Origin: Muribaculaceae bacterium
Lineage (GTDB): Bacteria; Bacteroidota; Bacteroidia; Bacteroidales; Muribaculaceae
Length of the DNA: 15,133 nt
Assembly (NCBI GenBank): GCA_016292745.1
Contig: JAEDFO010000056.1
Span: 1 to 15,133 of the forward strand
Direction of reading: 5' to 3'
Part shown: piece after piece, positions 7,852 through 14,158 of the stretch
How positions within the stretch are numbered: the stretch's first letter is position 1
How the letters are laid out: each line of letters starts with the position of its first letter
Program-made: the position numbers and the translations under genes
The notes under the pieces: generated by a model
Database searches by the model: none
What the model saw: the letters and a program-made list of their open reading frames with translations, nothing else
What the model was told of the DNA's origin: nothing

Positions 7852-8481
7852 ATGATAACGATAAGAGAGGAAACTGCAGCCGACTATCGAGCCGTGGAGG
7901 AACTCACCCGCGAGGCGTTCTGGAATGTGTATCGTCCGGGGTGTACCGAACATTTTGTGCTTCACAAGTATCGCGACGACGAGGCTTTTGTTAAGCCGCT
8001 TAGCCTGGTGCTTGAGGAAGATGGCCGAATGGTGGGCCATGTGATGTTTTCACAAGCCGAGGTGCGGTGTGCCGACGGCCGACTGTTGCCGATAATGACG
8101 TTTGGCCCCATAAGCATCCATCCCGATTGCCAGCGTCGCGGCTATGGGTTGAAGCTGCTAAGCCATGCGCTTGCAAAGGCACGCACGCTGGGCTGCAAAG
8201 GGGTGTGTATGGAGGGAAATATCGATTTCTATAAGCATGCCGGCTTTGTAGTGGCGTCGACACTTGGCGTACATTACCATGATATGCCTCACAGCGAGGA
8301 AGTCCCGTTTTTTCTGGCGCAGGAGCTTGAGCCGGGCTATTTTGCCGGAATCGACGGTGAGTATATGCCGCCCAAGGGCTACTTTGTTGCCGAAGAGCAT
8401 CCCGACGAGTTTGCAGCATATGAATCAACTTTTCCGCGGCGAGAGAAATTGCGACTACCCACCCAGTTGTTCGAAGAATAG
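7852..8481 (+). CDS. GNAT family N-acetyltransferase (YhbS/COG3153-like)
   Basis: This 209-residue protein starts MITIREETAADYRAVEELT, a typical GNAT first strand and helix. The acetyl-CoA binding motif A is clear: ISIHPDCQRRGYGLKLLSHAL (about 83-103) contains the Q-x-x-G-x-G/A pyrophosphate loop as QRRGYG. The following GNIDFYKHAGF (about 123-133) is the motif B region. The C-terminal 70 residues (AQELEPGYFAGIDGEYMPP onward) occur in the COG3153 subgroup. It should transfer an acetyl group from acetyl-CoA to an amine in the cytoplasm; the substrate is unknown. It is divergent from the polysaccharide operon. Its TAG stop directly abuts the ATG of the broken AraC-type gene, so the two were probably one transcript. 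Confidence 0.9.
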   Translation: MITIREETAADYRAVEELTREAFWNVYRPGCTEHFVLHKYRDDEAFVKPLSLVLEEDGRMVGHVMFSQAEVRCADGRLLPIMTFGPISIHPDCQRRGYGLKLLSHALAKARTLGCKGVCMEGNIDFYKHAGFVVASTLGVHYHDMPHSEEVPFFLAQELEPGYFAGIDGEYMPPKGYFVAEEHPDEFAAYESTFPRREKLRLPTQLFEE

Positions 8482-8749
8482 ATGCTGATGCGTTGTGTGG
8501 CTCCGTCGGAGCATCTTCGGCCGTTTGTCAATGGCTACTATGTCATCTGCTGTGATGCGTCGGAGCAGGTGGAGCAACGTCTTGTGCCCAATGGATGTAT
8601 TGGGATGAATTTCTGTCGGCGTAACGGCTTGGCTTATGATACGCGAATTCCGCTTGCTCAGCGGCTATACGCCTCGGCAGTTTAACAGCGCAACCGACTG
8701 CGAATGCCGATGGCTTGCCGAGCGGATTGACAGCAATGTTATTGACTGA
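8482..8749 (+). pseudogene. AraC-family regulator, internally deleted and frameshifted
   Basis: The first part, in the frame of the ATG at 8482, reads MRCVAPSEHLRPFVNGYYV and then QRLVPNGCIGMNF, the usual N-terminal pattern of AraC regulators of the DUF6597 kind (L-x-P-x-V ... Y, then L-x-P-x-G). That frame stops at 8685. One frame over, 8639-8749 reads IREFRLLSGYTPRQFN and then stops. This is the hallmark end of an AraC HTH domain (F-I-R-E-F-R ... G-Y-T-P-x-x-F). Normal members have about 250-270 residues, so about 150 are missing. One internal deletion near 8635-8645, with a length not divisible by three, explains both the loss and the frame change. It begins right after the GNAT stop. The product cannot be a working regulator because most of the DNA-binding domain is gone. 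Confidence 0.8.
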
Positions 8750-9575
8750 TGATTCGGCTGTGAGCAAAGTTGGCTGCAATGGCATGCTGTATGGCAGTGT
8801 CGGTTCCGGCAGCGAAAAGTGCTGTTGATAGCACTTCGCCCGATGCTGCATCGGGGGTAACTACAGCCACCTGACCCACACCCTCCACCATGGAACCGGT
8901 GGTGGGATTCACAATGTGGCGTCGACCGGGCGAGTTGTTGCCCGATGTGGTGAGACATTCGTCATGAAGCGAAATACCTGAGCCGTCGGAGTCGGCAAAT
9001 GCAACATTCCAACCGTCGGCCGAAGGAGCGTTGCCGATGGCCATTACCGAGCTGTTGCCGAAGTTGACGAGAGCGTTGTCAATGCCGGCGTCGGATAGAA
9101 TCGGGCGGATTGCCTCGAGTGCGTATCCTTTGAGCATGCCGCTTAGGTCGAGGCAAACATCTGACTGATTAAGGAACAGCGTAGAGTTGTCAAGCGACAA
9201 TTCTACGCTGTTGATGGTGTCAGCAGAATGGTTAAGCGAACCGACAGTGATGTCGAAGAATCCGAGCGAGCGGGCGTGGCTTTTGATTGCGAAATCGAGT
9301 ATTCCAGCCAGCCGGTTGCTTATTACAGTGGGCTTTTCGGCAGCAGTGGCACGCACCCGCGACAGTTCGCTGTCAGGGTTGAACCGATTTGCGGCCGATT
9401 CTATGGCCCGGATTTCCTCAGCCATTCTCGATGCTATGTCGATGGCCAGAGGCTCTGGTTTGTCATCGACAAGCGCCACGAAGTCGATTCGCGAATGCAT
9501 GGCAGCCCACCAAGCATACACCACATTGCCGATTTGTGGAATATGTCGGAATATGTGGCTCAGATGGGCAGCCAT
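8739..9575 (-). CDS. apbE: ApbE-like FAD:protein FMN transferase
   Basis: The protein has 278 residues. ApbE features in order: AAMHSRIDFVAL (about 24-35), the start of the domain; ESAANRFNPDSELSRV (about 59-74); SLGFFDITVGSL; DLSGMLKGYALEAI (the DxxGxxKGYA motif); LVNFGNSSVMAIG; TTSGNN followed by RRHIVNPTTG, matching the HI-x-P-x-TG motif; and GEVLSTALFAAG. In studied ApbE proteins the last motif is usually ADALSTAL, with Asp binding Mg; here Glu stands there. The enzyme moves FMN from FAD onto a Ser/Thr of an exported flavoprotein. Most family members have an export or lipoprotein signal and about 330 residues. None is visible here, so the location is uncertain. It starts 17 bases after the DUF1080 gene and overlaps the broken AraC gene tail to tail by 11 bases. 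No clear target flavoprotein is in the window. Confidence 0.85.
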   Translation of the reverse strand: MAAHLSHIFRHIPQIGNVVYAWWAAMHSRIDFVALVDDKPEPLAIDIASRMAEEIRAIESAANRFNPDSELSRVRATAAEKPTVISNRLAGILDFAIKSHARSLGFFDITVGSLNHSADTINSVELSLDNSTLFLNQSDVCLDLSGMLKGYALEAIRPILSDAGIDNALVNFGNSSVMAIGNAPSADGWNVAFADSDGSGISLHDECLTTSGNNSPGRRHIVNPTTGSMVEGVGQVAVVTPDAASGEVLSTALFAAGTDTAIQHAIAANFAHSRIISQ

Positions 9576-9592
9576 GACCGGGAATTATTGGA

Positions 9593-10318
9593 TTATAATT
9601 CCTTGATTTTGATGTTCTTGAACCAAACTTCGTCGCCGTGGTCCTGGAGCAGGATATTTCCGGATGTGGCGTTGCCGAAGTTAGGCCAATTGCGGTATTT
9701 GCTGTAGGCCACCAGAGCGTTCCACATCTGGCAGTTGCGGTTATACTCGATTAGTTTCACTCCATTTAGCCAATGCTCCACATGATTGCCTTGCACAATA
9801 ACCATAGCGGTGTTCCATTCATTGAATTTGAATGGCTTGTCGTCGGGTGCAGGGATAAGGTCGTAAAGCGAACCGAGTTTGCGGTTGCCCTTCACACCAA
9901 GTTTTGCATCGGGGTGGAGATTGTCGTCGAGAATCTGGAATTCACATCCGATAGCCGACCCTTCGCCTTTGTTGAGATCGGGGTTAACGAAATACTTGAT
10001 ACCGCTGTTGGCACCGGCAGTGATTTTGAAGTCGACTTTCAGGATGAAGTTGGAATACTGAGAGGTTGTGACGATGTCGCCGCCGTTAGCCGATTCGGCG
10101 CCGGCGCTTTTGAGCACTTTCAGCACGCCATCTTCGATAACCCACCCTTTTTCGGGGAATTTGTCGAGTTTAGCGCCACGCCAGCCGTTTGTGGTCTTTC
10201 CGTCCCAGAGGAGTTTCCATCCGTTGGCTTGTTCCTGTTTTGTGAGAGTGTTAGGCTTTTGCGCAGCAACAGAAGCGGCGCAAATCAGAGCTATGATAAG
10301 AAATGCAAATTGTTTCAT
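9593..10318 (-). CDS. Secreted DUF1080 (3-keto-disaccharide hydrolase/lyase family) protein
   Basis: This 241-residue protein has a signal peptide (MKQFAFLIIALICAASVAA, likely cut before Gln20) and one DUF1080 beta-sandwich domain. Visible family marks are LLWDGKTTNGW (about 34-44), NSGIKYFV, GCEFQILDD, LYDLI, EWNTAMVIVQGNHVEHWLNG, and the closing GNILLQDHGDEVWFKNIKIK. Members have been linked to cleavage of 3-keto-glycosides, either by hydrolysis or by 1,2-elimination, after a dehydrogenase oxidises the sugar at C3. It begins 11 bases after the oxidoreductase gene and precedes apbE by 17 bases, which puts it in the same pathway. The site of action is the periplasm or cell surface. No lipobox Cys is seen. 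Substrate and exact chemistry are not shown by the sequence. Confidence 0.88.
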   Translation of the reverse strand: MKQFAFLIIALICAASVAAQKPNTLTKQEQANGWKLLWDGKTTNGWRGAKLDKFPEKGWVIEDGVLKVLKSAGAESANGGDIVTTSQYSNFILKVDFKITAGANSGIKYFVNPDLNKGEGSAIGCEFQILDDNLHPDAKLGVKGNRKLGSLYDLIPAPDDKPFKFNEWNTAMVIVQGNHVEHWLNGVKLIEYNRNCQMWNALVAYSKYRNWPNFGNATSGNILLQDHGDEVWFKNIKIKEL

Positions 10319-10329
10319 TGTAATAAGAA

Positions 10330-11757
10330 TTAGAGTTTATAGAATTGTTCCCAACCCTTACGTGGAGGCAGGCCGGCAAGCATAGCGTTGGCAAATTCGT
10401 TGTTGGTGATAGTCTTAGTGCGTGGGTCGAAGAACAGCTGGGTGTTGAGTCGTTGAGCGATAACTCCGAGCGAGAACACTTGGCTGAGGACACCGTTGAT
10501 TTCGAAAGGAGAGCGGGTCTTTTCGCGGCCCAAGCAAGCGAGGAGGAAGTTCTCGAAGTGATTCGATGGGCTTTGCGGCACTTCGGGCAGGAGTTTTTCC
10601 ATTTCCTTAGCCTTTTCTTCCGGAATAATCTGGAGAGTGCTGCCGTGGCTTGCGCCCTTGAAAATCAGGTCCTTGGTGTAGATAATCTTTCCAGGATTCA
10701 GCTTAGCTTTTGGGGTGTCGCCTTGATTTGTAGTAGGGATGTTTGGGTCGAGGCCCGAAACACCGTATCCGGCTGGGATAGGCGGTAGGTTGTCGAGTCC
10801 GTCGTACCAAGTAACGTCAACTGGAGGCATGCTACCACGCTGAGGGAAGCGGAAGAGGATTGTCGACGAGTAAGGATAGAAATAGTCGTTGTGGCCGTTT
10901 GCATATTTCATTGTTACCTCGTAAGGGAGTCCGAGGTCGAGAAATTCATGCACAGTGTCGAGGATGTGAGCACCCCAGTCGCCGAGAGCTCCCATACCGA
11001 AGTCGTACCAGCATCGCCACTGTCCTTGGTGATAATCCTTGTTGTATTCGTGGTAAGGGCAAGCGCAAAGCCATGTGTCCCAGTCCATGTCCTTTGGAAT
11101 TTGTTCGCCGGCAGGGAGTTTGTAGATGTTGGTGTCCCATTTGTGCCAGCGACGAGGGTTGTTCATGTGAGCAGTGACGGCAGTAACGTCCTTGATAATA
11201 CCAGCGTCGAGCCATGCCTTGAACTGGAAGTAGTTGGCTTCGGAGTGACCTTGGTTGCCCACCTGAGTTACTTGGTTGGGGCGCTTGCGCGCGGCCTGCA
11301 TGAGGAGTTCAGCCTCGAGGAAAGTGCGTGCGAGAGGTTTTTCGACATACACGTGCTTGCCCATGGCCAAGGCGAGCATGCTGATTGGGAAGTGCGAATG
11401 GTCGGGGGTAGCGATAGCCACAGCCTCGAATTCGTTGCCAATCTTGTCGAACATCTGACGGAAATCGCGGAATTGTTTGGCCTTGGGATACATACCGATA
11501 ACCTTTTGGGTGTGCGGTGCTCCCATGTCGACATCGCAGAGAGCCACGACGTCGACCATGCCGGTAGCAGCGAAATCGTTGATAATCTGCTCGCCGCGGT
11601 TACCGATGCCGATATATGCTATTTTCACTTTTTCGTTGATGCCTTTTTTCTGGGCAAAAGTCTTACCGTCGGCAGCGAGGACGCTTGACGGAGCGAAAGC
11701 CAGCCCTGCCGAGGCGAGGGTCATGGTTTTAAGGAATTGTCGTCGAGAAGTAGTCAT
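10330..11757 (-). CDS. Tat-exported Gfo/Idh/MocA oxidoreductase (475 aa)
   Basis: It starts with a textbook Tat signal: SRRQFLK at 4-10, then a hydrophobic stretch ending SSVLA at about 28. The Rossmann fold follows, with IAYIGIGNRG (46-55), the acidic strand end VALCDVD (71-77) and the cofactor/active-site VEKPLA (138-143). A GMGALGDWGAHILDTVHEFLDLG segment at about 254-276 carries the expected His in the catalytic helix. The large C-terminal half, with WHKWDTN and HGSTL-rich loops, is typical of the long secreted Bacteroidetes and Planctomycetes members. Family enzymes oxidise or reduce sugars with NAD(P), often tightly bound; Tat export implies that the folded, cofactor-loaded enzyme works in the periplasm. 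It lies between a small membrane protein (19-base gap) and DUF1080 (11-base gap). It probably makes or reduces 3-keto sugars. Confidence 0.9.
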   Translation of the reverse strand: MTTSRRQFLKTMTLASAGLAFAPSSVLAADGKTFAQKKGINEKVKIAYIGIGNRGEQIINDFAATGMVDVVALCDVDMGAPHTQKVIGMYPKAKQFRDFRQMFDKIGNEFEAVAIATPDHSHFPISMLALAMGKHVYVEKPLARTFLEAELLMQAARKRPNQVTQVGNQGHSEANYFQFKAWLDAGIIKDVTAVTAHMNNPRRWHKWDTNIYKLPAGEQIPKDMDWDTWLCACPYHEYNKDYHQGQWRCWYDFGMGALGDWGAHILDTVHEFLDLGLPYEVTMKYANGHNDYFYPYSSTILFRFPQRGSMPPVDVTWYDGLDNLPPIPAGYGVSGLDPNIPTTNQGDTPKAKLNPGKIIYTKDLIFKGASHGSTLQIIPEEKAKEMEKLLPEVPQSPSNHFENFLLACLGREKTRSPFEINGVLSQVFSLGVIAQRLNTQLFFDPRTKTITNNEFANAMLAGLPPRKGWEQFYKL

Positions 11758-11776
11758 AGAGTTTATGATTTAATGG

Positions 11777-12013
11777 TTATTTTTTTCTGAAAATCAGAGA
11801 GATTGCAAGTGCAATGAGCCGAAGCACAGTCCACATCACATATAGCGCACAAGCACCAACAGCTACATATCCTATAGATGTGATGAGTTCCGCCCAAGTG
11901 GCATCGTGCGAGGCGATTGCATATACGTTAAGCAGATTGGCAATGATGAAACACACCAGCAGAGTGATGATTTCAATTCGTTTGCGCCGAGCGGTTATAA
12001 CAGTATCTTTCAT
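11777..12013 (-). CDS. Small two-helix inner-membrane protein (78 aa), function unknown
   Basis: The 78 residues have a basic N-terminus (KDTVITARRKRIE), a first hydrophobic helix (about 15-33), a short loop with ASHDATWAELITSI, a second helix (about 46-72) and a basic tail RKK. By the positive-inside rule both ends should face the cytoplasm. Its ATG overlaps the stop of the preceding oxidoreductase as ATGA (12013-12010), which implies coupled translation. It ends 19 bases before the second oxidoreductase. I do not recognise a named family. Being placed between two exported oxidoreductases suggests it helps anchor, assemble or electronically link them to the membrane; that is inference only. 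Confidence 0.82.
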   Translation of the reverse strand: MKDTVITARRKRIEIITLLVCFIIANLLNVYAIASHDATWAELITSIGYVAVGACALYVMWTVLRLIALAISLIFRKK

Positions 12014-13299
12014 TGTTGCTTTGGCATTGACTTGTGGTTAAGGTAATCGATTTTAAACTCGTCGGGGAATGTGAGCGTACGTTCCTGCTGCATAGCTTCG
12101 TCGCCGAGCAGACAGAGCTGGCTGGCGTAGTATCCTTCTTCGGCAATTCGTGGAGGCTGACGGTTAGTGATGGCGGCTTCAACGAAAGCCTCGAGCAGCA
12201 GCGAAGTTCCGTCGGATTTCGGGCGTTCGCCGATAATGTATTCACCGTTGTTTGAGTTGGCGGTTTCGGGAGCCCAGCTTGTGCCGGCAAAAGGCACCGC
12301 ATCGAACACCTTGTTTTCCCATTCGTTAATCATCTGCAGGAATGCTGGAGCAGCCGGAGTGTCCTCGAAGTAGTATTTTCCGTTTTCCGGTTCCACAGTG
12401 CCCAGATTTCCGAGAATCTGCTCTTCGAGTCCGTAGAACTTGTTAGAGATAACAGATCCGTAGGTCATCTTCACGCCGTCGTCGAAAATGTATATGCAGT
12501 TTACGTTGTCGTACACTTCGCGGCCGTCCTTCCAATAGGTGATTGCACCATGTCCCATCACTTTCTCGGGGAGTTTCTGGCGTGCCCAGCTGCCCACCTG
12601 GAGCTGGTGGCAAGCGAGCTCGGTCATCAGTCCTTTCGACGATTCGCGATACAGGCGCCAGTTGATGAACCGTTCGAGTTCGGGGCTTGGCACAGGGCGT
12701 CGCCAGTCGCCGTTACGGTTCCAGTAGGCATGGATAGCATTAATTTCGCCGAACATTCCGGAATGAATCATTTCCATAGCCTTGATGTATCGAGGGTCGA
12801 ACAGACGCTGCTGGCCGGTGAAGAAAACACGGCCTGAGCTGCGGTGTTTCATATACATATCGTAGCATTGCTGCATATCGTAACCGATAGTTTTCTCACA
12901 GAACACGTGCTTTCCGGCGTCGAAAGCATCGAGAGCAATCTGACAGTGGGTGTTGAGCGGAGTGGCGATAACCACAGCGTCAACGTTCTTGTCGTCGAGC
13001 AGGTGTCGGTAGTCGCGATATACCTTGGCTTTCGGAGCCATTTCAAGCGCTTTGTCGATAGATGGCTGGTAAATGTCGGCGACAGCCACGATGTCGACTT
13101 TAGGGTTCTGCACCAGAAAGCTCATTAGGAATTGACCGCGGGAGCCCGGGCCGATTATTCCGAGGCGACAACGGTTGTTGGCGGTGTTGCTCACTTCGGA
13201 GAACGACGACAGCCAAGGGCTTGTGGCCACGAGGATGCCGGTGCCAAGAGCACCAAGACCTTTGAGAAAGTCGCGTCGGTTGATATGATTATTGTCCAT
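12010..13299 (-). CDS. Tat-exported Gfo/Idh/MocA oxidoreductase (429 aa)
   Basis: It begins with a Tat signal: INRRDFLKG at 6-14, then GALGTGILVA. The Rossmann domain shows LGIIGPGSRG (46-55), DIVAVADIY (69-77), AVVIATPLNTH (108-118) and HVFCEKTIGY (131-140). In that last motif the common EKP is EKT, so the usual proline is missing. The C-terminal domain has GLMTELACHQLQVGSW (223-238), where the His-Gln pair fits the catalytic His region. It is the first gene of its operon, with a good promoter about 90 bases upstream, and overlaps the small membrane gene by 4 bases. Two distinct oxidoreductases in one operon fit a scheme in which one oxidises the substrate sugar at C3 and the other reduces the released 3-keto product, restoring cofactor. 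Which does which is not visible. Confidence 0.9.
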   Translation of the reverse strand: MDNNHINRRDFLKGLGALGTGILVATSPWLSSFSEVSNTANNRCRLGIIGPGSRGQFLMSFLVQNPKVDIVAVADIYQPSIDKALEMAPKAKVYRDYRHLLDDKNVDAVVIATPLNTHCQIALDAFDAGKHVFCEKTIGYDMQQCYDMYMKHRSSGRVFFTGQQRLFDPRYIKAMEMIHSGMFGEINAIHAYWNRNGDWRRPVPSPELERFINWRLYRESSKGLMTELACHQLQVGSWARQKLPEKVMGHGAITYWKDGREVYDNVNCIYIFDDGVKMTYGSVISNKFYGLEEQILGNLGTVEPENGKYYFEDTPAAPAFLQMINEWENKVFDAVPFAGTSWAPETANSNNGEYIIGERPKSDGTSLLLEAFVEAAITNRQPPRIAEEGYYASQLCLLGDEAMQQERTLTFPDEFKIDYLNHKSMPKQQ

Positions 13300-13387
13300 G
13301 CGTTTATGGTAAATGAGAAGATAAATACACTGAAAGTTTATAAGGTTAGTTATGGTTATGCGATAACTATGTAGTCTATCGTAGTTA

Positions 13388-13419
13388 CAAAATTATCAAA
13401 TTAATTGCTTTATAGCAAA
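13388..13419 (-). promoter_or_regulatory. Promoter for the oxidoreductase/DUF1080/apbE operon
   Basis: On the minus strand TTTG (13419-13416) and TAATTTTG (13395-13388) are exactly 20 bases apart, a full match to the Bacteroidetes consensus. The start would fall near 13381, giving about an 80-base leader before the ATG at 13299. The operon can thus be expressed without the lost upstream genes. Confidence 0.7.
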
Positions 13420-13470
13420 AAATGCGGGATAAATTGACGGTAGCCCATAACTGACATGTGTTTCAGTAAT

Positions 13471-13497
13471 GGGGTGGCACCAAACCGGCGCCACCCC
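13471..13497 (-). terminator. GC-rich hairpin after the susD remnant
   Basis: Arms GGGGTGGC (13471-13478) and GCCACCCC (13490-13497) pair perfectly around an 11-base loop, 32 bases past the susD-remnant stop. On the minus strand the stem is followed by ATTACTG with no U-run. It may be a weak terminator or the attenuating hairpin often placed after susD genes. It separates the remnant from the promoter at 13388-13419. Confidence 0.5.
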
Positions 13498-13528
13498 GGA
13501 ATTAACCTAAAAAAACTTAGATTGAAAA

Positions 13529-13860
13529 CTACTCGGTTTTGCTTTCATCGGCAACGGCGTCCTCCCAATTGTCCCAAACAGGGGTGTTGGGGTTGTAGCC
13601 GCTGTAACCGTAGTTTTGATATAACTGTCCTTTGTTGTTTGCAGTGATTTCGCGTTCGGGGATAGGCCAGTAAATGTTTTTCTTGTCCATTATATAGTTA
13701 ATGTGCGATTTGCTGGCGTTGATAACAATTTCCTGTCCCTTGTTGTACATGCCTTTTCTCACGCAGCGCTGATACCAGTAGCTACCGCCCTGTAGGTAGG
13801 TTCCTCCCTGAGTGTCGAAGGTGTTGATATCGTAAGTGTTTCCCCATTCGTCGGGACGGC
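13529..13860 (-). pseudogene. C-terminal remnant of a SusD/RagB-like glycan-binding protein
   Basis: About 110 codons remain, ending in TAG at 13529. The reading GRPDEWGNTYDINTF leads to YWYQRCVRKGMYNKG and then YWPIPEREITANN followed by QLYQNYGY. The W-P-I-P-x-x-E-I-x-x-N ... Q-N-x-G-Y pattern is the standard C-terminus of SusD-family outer-membrane lipoproteins, which are normally about 450-600 residues. The N-terminal signal and TPR-like core are absent. Upstream DNA in the same frame is the out-of-frame start of a sigma-factor gene, so this part has no proper start. An ATG at 13918 opens the frame by chance but gives nonsense residues first. Its intact parent would have bound glycans with a SusC partner. 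Confidence 0.85.
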
Positions 13861-13968
13861 CACAATGTCTTCGGCTTGTGAAATGTCGTGAGTGTATGAT
13901 TTGGCAAACAGGACGCACTTTCGATAGTAGCGTTTGTAAACCTTGTCGAAAATCTGCTCTACAGTCAT
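13861..13968 (-). pseudogene. N-terminal remnant of an ECF RNA polymerase sigma factor
   Basis: The ATG at 13968 opens 36 codons reading MTVEQIFDKVYKRYYRKCV and then FAKSYTHDISQAEDIV. Y-x-x-Y-Y ... F-A-x-x-Y ... A-E-D-I-V is region 2 of Bacteroidetes ECF sigma factors (normally about 160-190 residues). After AEDIV the sigma sequence stops and SusD-coding DNA begins in another frame; the sigma frame then runs out of frame to a stop at 13759. Regions 2.4 to 4 are missing, so it cannot work. Such sigma genes usually head polysaccharide utilisation loci together with a FecR-like anti-sigma and a SusC/SusD pair. Confidence 0.82.
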
Positions 13969-14017
13969 TATCGATTTAAGAGATTCTATATAATTGATAG
14001 AAATCAGGTGGTTACGG

Positions 14018-14025
14018 CAAAATTA
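14018..14025 (-). promoter_or_regulatory. Candidate -7 box upstream of the sigma remnant
   Basis: TAATTTTG on the minus strand fits TAnnTTTG and lies 50 bases before the sigma ATG. The nearest upstream TTG is 23 bases away, outside the usual 19-21 spacing, so this is tentative. A perfect AT palindrome, ACTTTTTT-gat-AAAAAAGT (14051-14069), lies just upstream. Confidence 0.35.
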
Positions 14026-14095
14026 TACTAAATATTGGAAATATGTTACAACTTTTTTGATAAAAAAGTGGATTATGCAGGTGCTTGGCTGAGAT

Positions 14096-14128
14096 AAAAA
14101 AAGTGCATCGCAGAGAGGCGATGCACTT
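14096..14128 (-). terminator. Intrinsic terminator of the FKBP gene
   Basis: Perfect 11-base arms AAGTGCATCGC (14101-14111) and GCGATGCACTT (14118-14128) enclose a 6-base loop, AGAGAG. On the minus strand the stem is followed by a run of seven T (14102-14096, the first two shared with the stem). It lies 31 bases past the FKBP stop and is a textbook rho-independent terminator for leftward transcription. Confidence 0.9.
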
Positions 14129-14158
14129 AGGCTGTTGAGACACTTCAACAAAATAGTG

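Noticed and set aside
10891..11688. A 265-codon plus-strand ORF opposite the first Gfo/Idh/MocA gene
   Set aside because: Antisense shadow of a well-supported oxidoreductase; Val/Ser/His-rich translation with no domain pattern.
10330..11757. A possible flavinylation site (DLIFKGAS) in the first Gfo/Idh/MocA protein as target for ApbE
   Set aside because: The spacing and residues do not fit D-x-x-S/T-G-A-T/S, and there is no FMN-bind domain around it.
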